NCBI GenBank assembly: GCA_031549605.1
Contig: JAVBPM010000067.1
Coordinates: forward strand, 1 to 28,601
Direction: 5' to 3'
DNA: 28,601 bases
Source of the DNA: WRAI01 sp031549605
GTDB lineage: Bacteria; Bacillota; Clostridia; Oscillospirales; UBA929
In this document: one piece after another, positions 8,086-16,874 of the stretch
How the letters are laid out: each line of letters begins with the position of its first letter
Numbering within the stretch: position 1 is the first letter of the stretch
Program-made: the position numbers and the translations under genes
The notes under the pieces: model-generated
What the model saw: the letters and a program-made list of their open reading frames with translations, nothing else
What the model was told of the DNA's origin: nothing
Database searches by the model: none

Positions 8086-8122
8086 GCAAAAAGAGGCCGA
8101 CACGGTATCGCCCGTGTCGGCC
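8086..8122 (-). terminator. Terminator after the RCC1-repeat protein gene
   Basis: Stem GGCCGACACGG (8095-8105) pairs with CCGTGTCGGCC (8112-8122) around a 6-nt loop. Reading minus it is followed by CTCTTTTTG. It lies about 27 nt after the stop codon at 8149 and separates the second fibre operon from the pilus-operon promoter. Confidence 0.85.
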
Positions 8123-8148
8123 CTTTAGGGCATTCAGGTATTGCGTCA

Positions 8149-11100
8149 TTAGTTTACGACACCAAAGTTGTTGACGCGGGTGTCCCACTCGAAGTTGCCC
8201 GGCTCGTTGGTGGTTGGCTCGATGTAGACGGTCACCCACGCCTCGTTGTTTTGCGTGTAGTCAACCTCAATCGGCCCATTGGCGGCGGCGGCAAAATTGG
8301 TGCTGCCGTTGGTGTAGGAGACGATGTTGCCGCAGACGCGGTAGTTTTGCGGCACAATGGGTCGCACGGTAAAGAAGTCCTCGGCCACGCTCGTGATGCC
8401 AAAGGTATAGTCGGTGTACGCGGTTGTCTCGCTGTCGCCACTGCTGCAGGAAATCCCCAGTTTGGCGGCGACCGAGCCGGCGTCGTTTTTTTTGTCCAGC
8501 ACCATATAGCCGTTTTGCGGCAGCGGCACGATGGAGGAGGTGCGGTTGACCACCACCTGCCGGATGTGCAGCGTGACGGTGGGCATGAGGAAGGTGTCGA
8601 TGTCGACCAGCTTGCCGTCGCGCTCGATGATGGCGGTGTACGTGCCGCCCTGCGGGACAAGCACTTGACGCAGCACGCGGTGCAGGTTGTCGCCGCCGTT
8701 GTACATCTGCTGCAGGCCGGTATTGGCGGTCAGACTGCCGTTTACGTAGGTCTGCGTCGGCGTCAGCTTTAGCAATTCGTCGCCGCGGACGTAGTATTGA
8801 TAGTGCTCGTCGCTCTGGCCGGTTTGGCGCGGCGGCTTGGGGCCGTAGAGGTAGAGCGTCTCGGTCACCGTCTCGCCCCGGCTGGTGTTGTAAGGGCCGA
8901 CGTGCGGCAGCGTCAGGCTGTCGGTTTGGGTGTTGTTTTGCACGGGGCGCACGAAGTAGTCGACTGCCAGCGTGCTTTTAATCGGCTCGCCCTGCGCGTT
9001 GGTGGCGCGCGCCATGTCGATAAAGTCAAGCTGCTTGATGAGATAGAGCTTGGACAGCTCCTCGCCCGGCAGCGTCAGGTCAACGCGGCTGTTCATCATT
9101 TTATTGTAGCTGCGCTTGTCCATACGACCGCCTTCGCCTTTGATCAGGCAGAGGGTGTTGTAGCGTTCCAGGTCGTCGCGCGACGTGGCCACCACACCCG
9201 TCCAAAAGGACATATCGGAGTCGGTGACACGGTCGTTGTCGCCGATGTAGTACTTGGCGACATAGTAGCCGTTTTCATAGATGTTCAGCGTGTGGTTGAG
9301 CCAGCCGTCGGGGTTTTCGGGCGTGGCCAGACCGGCGGCATAGTTACCCCAGCGGCGGCTGTCGATGGTGGTGGGCAGGTACGCGTCCAGCTTGTTTTCG
9401 CCGTTGCCGGGGTTCTCGTTAAAGTTGCGCACAAAGCTGGTCAGCACGTATTTGGCCGTTGTCTGCTGAAACACGATGTTGGTCACCGGCGTGTTGACGC
9501 GCGCGCTGGGCGTTGAGCTGGACGAGCCGACATAGCCGAGCTGCCCTTTGTCATTGTAGCCCCATGACAGCATGGTGCGGTGCACAATATCGTGGTTGGC
9601 ATAGGCCAGCATGTGGTCCTGTCCGCTGGCCAGCAGACCCGTCATAATGACCAGTGTGCCGCTTGAGCCTTGGAAGTCGCCCTGTAGGGTGTAGACGGGC
9701 TCATCCATCCAGGACACGGTGTTCGTGCCCAGCTGGCCGCGGCTGTTGTCGCCGACGCCGAATACGCTGCCGTCAATGCGGCGCAGTACCAAAAAGCTGC
9801 CGCCGGGGCACAGTTCCTTGGTGTTGAGCAAGATGCGGATAATGCGGCCGGGTCGCACCGCGTCTGTCATGTCGATGTAGTCGACGCCGCCGCCGGTGCC
9901 GGTCACCGACGCGCCAAATTGCAGAAATACCGGCGCGGGCGCATTGTTCCGTGTGTAATCACCCAGCTGGCTCGACTCGTTGCCACCCCAGCCCAGCACG
10001 CAGCCGCTGCGACCGATGGCATAGCTGCTGTCGCCGTGTGCGGCGATGGACGTAACTTCCGAAATGCGGGTGGTGCGGTACTGGATGTCGCTCAGACCGC
10101 TTAGGTCGAGCTTGCCGACGCTGAAATAGGTGCGACCCGCCTCGCCGCTGACGACGTAATGCAAGTCGCCGGTGCTGCCGCCGACATCGACGGCATAGGT
10201 TGTGGCGACGGTGGGGTGATAGGCACGGTTAATCGCGCCCAGCTGGCCAACGCTGTTGGAACCGGCGGAGTAGACGTGACTCGACTCGGTTAGCACCAGC
10301 ATGTGTCGGTTGCCAAAATCCACCTGCGTGATGTTTTTGGGAAAGGTCGTGCCGCCGATTGATTCGTAGGTGTCGCTGTTTTCCATAGAAATGGACGACG
10401 CGTGGGGCGATTTGATGCCCATTTGACCGGCTTTCACGCGCTTGATTTGGCTGACGGGTGTGGTCGATGTTTCACCAATGCCCAACTGACCGGCGCTGTT
10501 GTCGCCGCAGGTGTAGAGCCGTCCGGTGGCGTCGGCGTCGGCGCAAATGAAGCCGGAGTTAACGCTGCCGGCACCGGCGTCCTTGACGTTGCACAGGTAG
10601 CTGCCGACCAGCGAGCCGGGATTGGTTTCGTAGTACTCCTCCGTGCCCAGACCGCCAAACGCCTCACCCGCCTGCACGCGCACCGGCGCGGCTTGGTCGG
10701 TGGTGTTGCCGTTGCCCAGCTGTCCCCTGTCGTTGCGTCCCCATGTATAAACGCGGCCGTCGTTGGCGATGGCCAGCATATGGTCGTCGCCGCAGATAAT
10801 CTTTTTTATGTTGCCGAGGTCTTTGGTCGTGCCGTACATCACGTAGTTGCCGCTGTCGTCGAGTGCCGCCTCACCGGCCAGCACGCGGGCGGGCGTGGCG
10901 GTGCTGCCCGACAGTACGCCGTGACCCAAGTCGCCGTATTTCTCGTCGCCCCATGTCCACACGCTGCCGTCACCTGCCACCATGGCCGAGGTGCTTCTGC
11001 CCGCGGCAATGCTGGGCACATTGGTGGCGGTGAAGTCGGAGCGCAGGTTGATGTACGCCTGCTTGTGCACAGTGTCGTAGCCCGTTTCAATGGCATTGTC

Positions 11101-12996
11101 TTCGGGCGTGATGGTAATGGCGTTTTCCAAAATGTCGTTTACGCGAATGTCGATGTACCATTGCAGGTTGCCACCCAGCGAGTAGTAGGCGCGGTAGTTG
11201 CCGTTTTCCTTGATTTCGGCGTTAAGCGTAGCCTTACCGTCGGGCGTCAAATTGCGGTTGGCGGTAAAGGCGATTTCCTTCAAGCGGTTGCCGTTTGAGG
11301 CGTCGGCCAGACCGTTGACCGACGGGTCCTTTACTTTGTAAATCTCCATGCCCACCAGCGGCAGCACCTGATTGATGGTGTCGTCCATCAGGTAGGTCAC
11401 GGGCGCCGACTGACCCTCCGGCCATTCGGCGTAGTTGTAGCGCGAATAGACGGTGTTGCCGTTGACGTAGCCGATAAAGGCGTATTGCGAGAAGTTGCGC
11501 GCACTGGTCGGGATCTGCGTGAATTTGAAGTAGGGCTTGCCGTCGTTGGCGCCGAGGTAATAGTGACCGGGATGGTTAACCGCGTCACCGGCGGGCATAC
11601 GCACAAAGCCGTCGAGGGCGGCGGTCGTTCCGGTGTATTGGCGGCCGTCACTGTTGGTGCCGCTGGTGAACAGCTTACCATCGTTGTCGACTACGTACAC
11701 CGAGTTGTGCTGACCGAAGATGTAGGCAATGTTGTTGATGGGGCTGGTGGCGTTGTTGGGCGTGTCGCTGTCGCCTTCGAGGCTGGCCTCATAGGACGGC
11801 GCGATGACCCACGGCAGACCATCCCTGGGCGCCTGGCTTACCTGCGGGCGGTAGAGGCGTCCGTTGATTAAAATCCAAATGCGACCGGCTTCCACCACGG
11901 CGGCTTTGACTCCGGCGGGATAGCGCCGCCCGCCCCACTCCTCGCCATGCACGTTGGACGAAACAGTGACGCGGTAGGGCACTTTGTATCGCTGGTTGGT
12001 GCCGGTGACATAGAGCTTGCGGTTGGTGGTAATCATGGCCAACGCCTCGTCGCCGATGCTGATGCTGTCGACGCCGTACATATAATTTATGCCGTTAACC
12101 GTTTGGTAGTGGCCGGGGTCGCCATAGGGCACAGAATCGCCCGCCAGCACGCGCACGGGCGTGGCGGCGTTGTAGCTGTCGGTGCCGTTGCCGTTGCCCA
12201 GCGGGTTTAGATAGTTGGAGCCCCATGTGTACACGGCGCCGCTTCTTGTCAGCGCGCCGTCATAGACGTAGGTGGCCGAGCTGAGGTGAATCTGCTTGAC
12301 ATTGCTCAGATACTTGACGCCGTTGTAGGTTTGGCTGTCGTTGGGGCTGGACTGGATATTGGGGTCACCCGCCTCACCGGCCAGCACGCACTGCGGCAGC
12401 GTATAGTAGGTTGAAGCGTCAACGACGCCGGTGCCGGCCTGTCCCCAGTTGGTAGCGCCCCATGTGTAGACATGGCCGGTCGACGTCAGCGCGATGACCG
12501 ATTGCTGCCCGCCGATGCTGGGCTCGGCCACGCCGATATCAATGACGTTGCCGAGATAGTTAATGCCGTCGATGGTCTTAACGTCGTTGAAAAAGGTGCC
12601 CTGCCCCGCCAGCACGCGCAGCGGATAGGGACGGTAGTTGGGGTCAATCGCCTGCCCGCGCGCGTTGTCGTCGGAGCAGACGGTGCCGTCGTCGAGCAGC
12701 ACGTAGTGGTCGGCGATGTAGATGGGCTTGGCGCGGTAGCCCTCGGTCAGATTGTACTTGGCGGTAAAGGCCAGCCGCGCGTTGGTCTGGTTGTCGACCA
12801 CCGTCTGCGCAAACGAGCCGCTATGACCCAGCGCAACAAGCTGGCTGTGGTTGCGCGCGCCGCCCTGCATCAGCGTCACGGTGCTGGTTGAATAGGCGGC
12901 CAGCGTCGGTTGCACCGCGCCGGTCAGCAGTGTCAGCAGCAGCGCTGCCGCCAGCAATACAGATGTCGCCGCGGCAGCCGGTTTTTTTCTAGCCAT
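8149..12996 (-). CDS. Giant secreted RCC1-repeat (beta-propeller) protein
   Basis: 1615-aa exported protein, last gene of the SipW/TasA-type operon. TAAGGAGG overlaps the stop of the upstream sortase gene and sits 5 nt before the ATG. Signal peptide about 1-34 (ends PTLA). At least nine RCC1-type blades are visible, in two groups: VYTWGATNWGQAGTG (about 174) and VYTWGSNYLNPLGNG (about 254); then VWTWGDEKYGDLGHG (677), VYTWGRNDRGQLGNG (747), LYTCGDNSAGQLGIG (826), VYSAGSNSVGQLGA (907), VLGWGGNESSQLGD (997), VFGVGDNSRGQLGT (1075) and MLSWGYNDKGQLGY (1140). Many blades are followed by a recurring 'P.RVLAGEA' strand. Residues about 1200-1615 are unrecognised. The C-terminus (NNFGVVN) has no hydrophobic segment, basic tail or sorting motif, so any attachment to the cell must be non-covalent or by another route. 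Confidence 0.88.
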   Translation of the reverse strand: MARKKPAAAATSVLLAAALLLTLLTGAVQPTLAAYSTSTVTLMQGGARNHSQLVALGHSGSFAQTVVDNQTNARLAFTAKYNLTEGYRAKPIYIADHYVLLDDGTVCSDDNARGQAIDPNYRPYPLRVLAGQGTFFNDVKTIDGINYLGNVIDIGVAEPSIGGQQSVIALTSTGHVYTWGATNWGQAGTGVVDASTYYTLPQCVLAGEAGDPNIQSSPNDSQTYNGVKYLSNVKQIHLSSATYVYDGALTRSGAVYTWGSNYLNPLGNGNGTDSYNAATPVRVLAGDSVPYGDPGHYQTVNGINYMYGVDSISIGDEALAMITTNRKLYVTGTNQRYKVPYRVTVSSNVHGEEWGGRRYPAGVKAAVVEAGRIWILINGRLYRPQVSQAPRDGLPWVIAPSYEASLEGDSDTPNNATSPINNIAYIFGQHNSVYVVDNDGKLFTSGTNSDGRQYTGTTAALDGFVRMPAGDAVNHPGHYYLGANDGKPYFKFTQIPTSARNFSQYAFIGYVNGNTVYSRYNYAEWPEGQSAPVTYLMDDTINQVLPLVGMEIYKVKDPSVNGLADASNGNRLKEIAFTANRNLTPDGKATLNAEIKENGNYRAYYSLGGNLQWYIDIRVNDILENAITITPEDNAIETGYDTVHKQAYINLRSDFTATNVPSIAAGRSTSAMVAGDGSVWTWGDEKYGDLGHGVLSGSTATPARVLAGEAALDDSGNYVMYGTTKDLGNIKKIICGDDHMLAIANDGRVYTWGRNDRGQLGNGNTTDQAAPVRVQAGEAFGGLGTEEYYETNPGSLVGSYLCNVKDAGAGSVNSGFICADADATGRLYTCGDNSAGQLGIGETSTTPVSQIKRVKAGQMGIKSPHASSISMENSDTYESIGGTTFPKNITQVDFGNRHMLVLTESSHVYSAGSNSVGQLGAINRAYHPTVATTYAVDVGGSTGDLHYVVSGEAGRTYFSVGKLDLSGLSDIQYRTTRISEVTSIAAHGDSSYAIGRSGCVLGWGGNESSQLGDYTRNNAPAPVFLQFGASVTGTGGGVDYIDMTDAVRPGRIIRILLNTKELCPGGSFLVLRRIDGSVFGVGDNSRGQLGTNTVSWMDEPVYTLQGDFQGSSGTLVIMTGLLASGQDHMLAYANHDIVHRTMLSWGYNDKGQLGYVGSSSSTPSARVNTPVTNIVFQQTTAKYVLTSFVRNFNENPGNGENKLDAYLPTTIDSRRWGNYAAGLATPENPDGWLNHTLNIYENGYYVAKYYIGDNDRVTDSDMSFWTGVVATSRDDLERYNTLCLIKGEGGRMDKRSYNKMMNSRVDLTLPGEELSKLYLIKQLDFIDMARATNAQGEPIKSTLAVDYFVRPVQNNTQTDSLTLPHVGPYNTSRGETVTETLYLYGPKPPRQTGQSDEHYQYYVRGDELLKLTPTQTYVNGSLTANTGLQQMYNGGDNLHRVLRQVLVPQGGTYTAIIERDGKLVDIDTFLMPTVTLHIRQVVVNRTSSIVPLPQNGYMVLDKKNDAGSVAAKLGISCSSGDSETTAYTDYTFGITSVAEDFFTVRPIVPQNYRVCGNIVSYTNGSTNFAAAANGPIEVDYTQNNEAWVTVYIEPTTNEPGNFEWDTRVNNFGVVN

Positions 12997-13006
12997 AGTG
13001 GCCTCC

Positions 13007-13747
13007 TTACCCGATCAGCTTGGCGATCAGGATTGTTCTGGCATTCTTAAACTCATAGGAGCAGGTCGACAGCGTCAGCAGCCGGTCACCCCACTGCAGG
13101 TCGATGTCGCGCTTGTGCTTGGCGTCTTGTGACAGCTGGGTCAGATAGGCGTCCCACGCCGAGCTGGCCTCAAACGACCAGGTGTAGGCGTTTCCGATGC
13201 TGGGCACTACAGCTACTTCAAAGAGCTGCAGCCGATAGGTTTTGTCCGGCGTGTACAGCCAGCCCGATGTATGTGAATGGAAGTAATTTTCGTCTTTGAA
13301 TAGATTAATATCGGCAAACATCTTTCCCGATTCCATGTTGTGTCCGTAGACAATGTTGTTGGGGTCACTGAAATCGGCGTGCAGCCGATAGTCTAAAAAG
13401 GCGGAGCCGTTTTTGTTTTTCTTGCCATAGGCGTCGATGTGCAGATAGGTGTCGTTGTCGGGTGCCTGCGTGATGGGATAGTCGATGGTGGTGTTGTCAA
13501 GCGTCAGCCACGCCACGATTTCGGCGTTGGACTGTTTGAGCTGGCTGAAATCCATCAGCGGCCAGCTGTCGTTTTGCGCGTCCGGCGCAACGGGCGTGGC
13601 CGGCGTGGCGGGCATGACGACCGGTTTCTGAGCCACAATGCGGTCGACCGCCTCGTCTTGTCTGCGTTCGGCTTGATTGCGCGAAAGCAGAGCCACCAAC
13701 GCGCCGCACAGCAGCAGCGTCAGTAGCAGGAGCAGCGCTTTTCGCAT
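13007..13747 (-). CDS. Class B sortase of the TasA-like fibre operon
   Basis: 246-aa sortase B with one N-terminal membrane/signal segment (about 3-22). Catalytic residues: His in IVYGHNM (H136), Cys in TLSTCS (C229) and Arg (R237). Unlike the pilus sortase at 4956-6092 it has no C-terminal membrane helix, and it is of typical sortase B length. The ATG starts one base after the stop of the preceding TasA-like gene, implying translational coupling. The only sorting-like signal in this operon is the PPKTG C-terminus encoded at 14402-15043, so that protein is its likely substrate (inference). Confidence 0.9.
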   Translation of the reverse strand: MRKALLLLLTLLLCGALVALLSRNQAERRQDEAVDRIVAQKPVVMPATPATPVAPDAQNDSWPLMDFSQLKQSNAEIVAWLTLDNTTIDYPITQAPDNDTYLHIDAYGKKNKNGSAFLDYRLHADFSDPNNIVYGHNMESGKMFADINLFKDENYFHSHTSGWLYTPDKTYRLQLFEVAVVPSIGNAYTWSFEASSAWDAYLTQLSQDAKHKRDIDLQWGDRLLTLSTCSYEFKNARTILIAKLIG

Positions 13748-13748
13748 A

Positions 13749-14378
13749 CTATTTGGCCTTGGCGGCCAGCACCGCGTCGATGGATGACAGCGGCGCCTGG
13801 CTCGGTGCCGATTCGCTGCGCCACCACGAGCTGCGGTAGTGCCATTTCACCGTGTCGACGGCCTCGGTTTTGACAACGACGTTGAGCGTCGCGCCACGGT
13901 AGGTGTCGTCAAGGTCGCTGGCCAGCCGCACGGCGGTAAACAGGTCGGGCGAGGTGGCGGTGGCGTTGCCCTGCGGGTCAAGCACGTTGAGGTAGTAGTA
14001 ATAGCCGTCGTTGCCATAGACCCACTGCGTGGTATTAAGCCCGACATAGGTCAGCTGTTTACCGGCAATTGCCTCCAGCGGCTGGCCGTCGGCCGAGACA
14101 ATGGACGGCTGCACCATCAGGCGCACAAAGGCGGGCGTGTCGCTGACATTGACAGCGCCCACGCGCTTGGCCACCGATTGACCCGGCGACACCGTGTCGA
14201 GCGGGTTAAACACGTCGATGGCGCGCACGCTGAAGGGTCGCTCGGGTGCGCTAAACCGGTTGACTTGGTCATCGGACGACCTGAACCAGGCAAAGCTGTC
14301 GGTCAGGAGCATGACCAGCGTCAGCGCCAGGGTCAGGCTTAACAGCAGCAGTCGACCGCTGATTTTGGTGAGTTTCAC
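13749..14378 (-). CDS. TasA/CalY-like fibre protein (minor) with SipW-type signal
   Basis: 209 aa from a GTG start chosen because AGGAGG lies 7 nt upstream; the ATG at 14405 lacks a site. N-terminal signal KISGRLLLLSLTLALTLVMLLTDSFAWFRSSDDQVNRF has the SipW-cognate pattern, with an aromatic AWF shortly after the hydrophobic stretch. The mature part has the NPLDTVSPGQSVAKRVGAVNVSDTPAFVRLMVQPS arrangement shared with the 334-aa paralogue upstream (..W.PGQ...K.VSAANVSESDALVRIS..). It is probably a minor subunit or adaptor of an extracellular amyloid-like fibre. No cell-wall sorting signal is present. It lies 23 nt after the PPKTG protein gene. Confidence 0.75.
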   Translation of the reverse strand: MKLTKISGRLLLLSLTLALTLVMLLTDSFAWFRSSDDQVNRFSAPERPFSVRAIDVFNPLDTVSPGQSVAKRVGAVNVSDTPAFVRLMVQPSIVSADGQPLEAIAGKQLTYVGLNTTQWVYGNDGYYYYLNVLDPQGNATATSPDLFTAVRLASDLDDTYRGATLNVVVKTEAVDTVKWHYRSSWWRSESAPSQAPLSSIDAVLAAKAK

Positions 14379-14401
14379 GCCGGTACCTCCTCTGTTCAGA
14401 A

Positions 14402-15043
14402 TCATACTGTGCCGCTTGCGCTTCGGCTGCGCCGGTGCTTAATCAACAGCCCGACCGAGAACCCGATGACCAGCAGACCGAGCGCATACAGCGCCTGGTT
14501 GACCTGCTCGCCGGTCTTGGGTGGTGTAGAGTCGGTTACCTTGAACGCATAGAAAATCCAGCGTATCTCGGCAATGCTTTTTTTCTTAAACAGCGACTTG
14601 GGCAGATTTTTGTCAAAGGTCAGCTCAATCTGCAGCTTGCGCATGGTGCCGTGGTTGTACTGCCCCAGTGGCAGCGGGTTAACAATCATGTTGTTGCCGG
14701 CGTCACCGTAGACGCGCCCGTTGTAAATCTCTTTGCCGTCGAGTGTCAGCTTGAGATTGAGCTTGTCTAAAATCTCGATGGGGCCGGTCTGGTCCAGCGG
14801 CTTGGCTGTCATCGACAGCGAAAAACTGCTGTTCTCATTGTTGCTGATGGTCAGTGTTTTGGTAATAACCGTGCCCGGCTCCAAATCGTCGTGACGTATG
14901 AAATAGTCCCCGTCGCTGTTGACGTGGATGCCGTCGTTGTCGCCGATTAGAAACCCGGGCGGTAAAGCGGACGAAACCGACGCGCACATCCCGGACATCG
15001 TTAAGGTTATCAGCACAACGATAGACGTAATCGTTAGCTTCAT
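14402..15043 (-). CDS. Wall-anchored protein with PPKTG sorting signal
   Basis: 213-aa exported protein. Signal peptide about 1-26, then a beta-rich ectodomain (DLEPGTVITKTLTISNNE, KLNLKLTLDGKEIYNGRVYG, LQIELTFDKNLP) similar in style to TasA-family and anchor proteins. The C-terminus is a clear sorting signal: TPPKTGEQ, a hydrophobic stretch (ALYALGLLVIGFSVGLLI) and KHRRSRS. PPKTG replaces LPXTG, which is consistent with a class B sortase substrate. A GAGAGGAG ribosome binding site lies upstream of ATG 15043. It probably anchors the TasA-like fibre to peptidoglycan (inference from motif and operon position). Confidence 0.8.
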   Translation of the reverse strand: MKLTITSIVVLITLTMSGMCASVSSALPPGFLIGDNDGIHVNSDGDYFIRHDDLEPGTVITKTLTISNNENSSFSLSMTAKPLDQTGPIEILDKLNLKLTLDGKEIYNGRVYGDAGNNMIVNPLPLGQYNHGTMRKLQIELTFDKNLPKSLFKKKSIAEIRWIFYAFKVTDSTPPKTGEQVNQALYALGLLVIGFSVGLLIKHRRSRSASGTV

Positions 15044-15086
15044 CCGCTTATCCGCTCCTCTCTTCTATGGGGTTATGTGGCTATTC

Positions 15087-16091
15087 TTAGTTGCAGAACT
15101 CGGTCAGCTTGGCAATCAGCGCAGCGTCGGTCAGCGCCCAGCCGTCGGTGGCGGTCATGGCGGCCGGTGTGTTCTGAATGGCCTCCAGCAGCACGACCAT
15201 GTCGAGCTCCATCAGCGCGTATGCATTGTCGGCCGAACCGTCGAGCGTGACGGTATCGAGCAGCTTTTCGCTGATCTGGCCCGGAACCAGCTTGCCGATG
15301 TAGTAGAAGTAGCCGTCGGCCTGGTTGTACCACCAGTTGTTGTTGGTCATGGTCTCGGTCAGCGCGTCAAACTTGAGCTTGATTTTGCTGTCGGTGGCCA
15401 ACGGAGCCGTCTTGGTGGGGAAGTTGAACACGGTGTTGAGCGGGTGCACAACCGGCGCGGTGACCTTGACGTTGATACCGGCCCAGTCGGCCTGATACGT
15501 GGTCTTGCCCTCGAAGTAGTAGTACAGGATGTCGGTGACATCGACTTTGTTGCCGTTGGGCTTGATGGTGGCGGTCAGCTTCTGGTAGCTGCCGTCGCCC
15601 AGATCGTAGTAAGTAAAGTAGCTGTAAACCGTCTTGCCCGAGGCAGGGTCGGTGCCGCCGTTGCGGTAGATGACAACGCCGCCGGGCAGCGAGCCGTTGA
15701 TGTCGGTGGCGGTCAGCTTGGTCCAGCCGGTGTAGGCGTCGATGCCGACGTGAACGGGCAGGTAGCCGGCATGGCCGGGCGCGGTGTCGGTGACGACCTT
15801 GCCGTTGTTGCTCAGCTTCTTGAGGATTTCCTCAAACGAGATACGAACCAGCGCGTCGGATTCGCTGACGTTGGCGGCGCTGACGTTCTTGATGACTTCC
15901 TGACCCGGCTTCCAGTCGGTGGGCGGGGTAAAGATTTCGACGAGGGTGACCGAGCCGTCGGTGATCTGCTTGGTTTCAAAGTGGTTGACCTTCTCGTCTT
16001 TGGAGGTAAACCACGCGAAGCTGGCGCTGGCAATCAGCACAAGCGACATGGCCACTGCGAGTCCGCCCATAAGCTTCTTGTTCTTCTTCAA
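15087..16091 (-). CDS. TasA/CalY-like major extracellular fibre protein
   Basis: 334 aa. The start is TTG at 16091, supported by AAGGAGA 9 nt upstream; the in-frame extension to 16244 has no start signal and overlaps sipW. N-terminus MKKNKKLMGGLAVAMSLVLI then ASASFAWFTSKDEKVNHFET is a textbook SipW-cognate signal. The mature domain is a jelly-roll-like beta protein of the TasA/camelysin/BsaA group: VSAANVSESDALVRISFEEIL, YFTYYDLGDG and WWYNQADGYFYYIGKLVPG are visible. It is probably exported by SipW (gene immediately upstream) and assembled into a biofilm or surface fibre. It has no sorting signal of its own, so attachment would rely on the PPKTG protein encoded next. A very A-rich leader precedes it. 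Confidence 0.85.
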   Translation of the reverse strand: MKKNKKLMGGLAVAMSLVLIASASFAWFTSKDEKVNHFETKQITDGSVTLVEIFTPPTDWKPGQEVIKNVSAANVSESDALVRISFEEILKKLSNNGKVVTDTAPGHAGYLPVHVGIDAYTGWTKLTATDINGSLPGGVVIYRNGGTDPASGKTVYSYFTYYDLGDGSYQKLTATIKPNGNKVDVTDILYYYFEGKTTYQADWAGINVKVTAPVVHPLNTVFNFPTKTAPLATDSKIKLKFDALTETMTNNNWWYNQADGYFYYIGKLVPGQISEKLLDTVTLDGSADNAYALMELDMVVLLEAIQNTPAAMTATDGWALTDAALIAKLTEFCN

Positions 16092-16162
16092 TTTGACACA
16101 TCTCCTTGTTTTGTTTTTTTTTGTTTTTTTATAACCTACCTCCGGACAGCAGGTTGATAAAA

Positions 16163-16855
16163 CTAAATGGTTGGCTCCGGCTTCTTGAAAAAGAGCCGCA
16201 GTGCGAGGATGAGCAGGAAGGCTGCCAGCACCATAATCAGGCACAGCATCAGATGCTCGCGAATGTACTGAATAATTTTGCCGGCATTGGGAATGGTAAG
16301 TACCTTCTTACCGACCAGCATGGCGCCCGAAATGGGCGGGTCTTCGGTGTTGTTGGCGTCGCCGCGGGTTACAAAGTATGTACCCGGCTGACCGGCCAGC
16401 TCGTTTTTAATCTCGACGACACGGTGGGTTAGAAAGACATCGGACGAGTCGCCGGGCATAAAGGTTATAATGTCGTTTTTCTTCACATCGGCAGGATCGC
16501 ACAGCTTGACAATGACCATGTCACCGGCGTAAAAGCCGTCGTTAAAGCCGTTCTCGCGGCTGTAGTTGCCCGGCGTCATGGAGCCGGTCTGTATGTTGTA
16601 AAAACGGTAGCCGAAAATGGATTTACCGGGGTTGTTGCTGACGGCAAAAAAAACGGAACCGATCAGCATGAGTCCAATAACGGCCCAAAACAATACGTTG
16701 CCCGCTGTGCTGCCCACCTTTCGGGCGGTGCGAAGGCGGCTGCTTTCGACAACCGGCTCGCGCACGATGGGTTTACAGCTCTGGTCGTCTACAGGCAACG
16801 TCTGCAAAAACTCAAGTATTTGCTCGTCGGAACGGAATGGCGTGTCCTGTTGCAT
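16163..16855 (-). CDS. sipW: SipW-type (ER-type) signal peptidase I
   Basis: 230-aa membrane protease expected to mature the two TasA-like proteins downstream. Start ATG 16855 was chosen for the adjacent GGGAGGA and the family length; the in-frame extension upstream is implausible. A cytoplasmic N-terminal segment (about 65 aa) is followed by a membrane helix (VLFWAVIGLMLIGSVFFAV), then YNIQTGSMTPGNY with the catalytic Ser, FLTHRVVEI with the His that replaces Lys in ER-type enzymes, and TRGDANNTEDPPI with the Asp. A C-terminal membrane helix (LMLCLIMVLAAFLLILALRLFF) ends in a basic tail. All catalytic positions are intact, in contrast to the SipA-like protein at 7309-7881. It begins 19 nt after the coiled-coil gene. 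Confidence 0.92.
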   Translation of the reverse strand: MQQDTPFRSDEQILEFLQTLPVDDQSCKPIVREPVVESSRLRTARKVGSTAGNVLFWAVIGLMLIGSVFFAVSNNPGKSIFGYRFYNIQTGSMTPGNYSRENGFNDGFYAGDMVIVKLCDPADVKKNDIITFMPGDSSDVFLTHRVVEIKNELAGQPGTYFVTRGDANNTEDPPISGAMLVGKKVLTIPNAGKIIQYIREHLMLCLIMVLAAFLLILALRLFFKKPEPTI

Positions 16856-16874
16856 ATGTCCTCCCGTGTGGCGT

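Noticed and set aside
10402..11298. Plus-strand open frame opposite the RCC1-repeat gene
   Set aside because: The minus-strand frame carries clear repeated RCC1 blades; the plus frame is compositionally biased and has no start signal.
14919..16157. Plus-strand open frame of 412 codons opposite the PPKTG and TasA-like genes
   Set aside because: Shadow of the minus-strand fibre genes, which have signal peptides, ribosome binding sites and family motifs.
16092..16244. Extended N-terminus of the TasA-like protein up to 16244
   Set aside because: It overlaps the end of sipW, has no ribosome binding site, and would bury the SipW-cognate signal peptide inside the protein.
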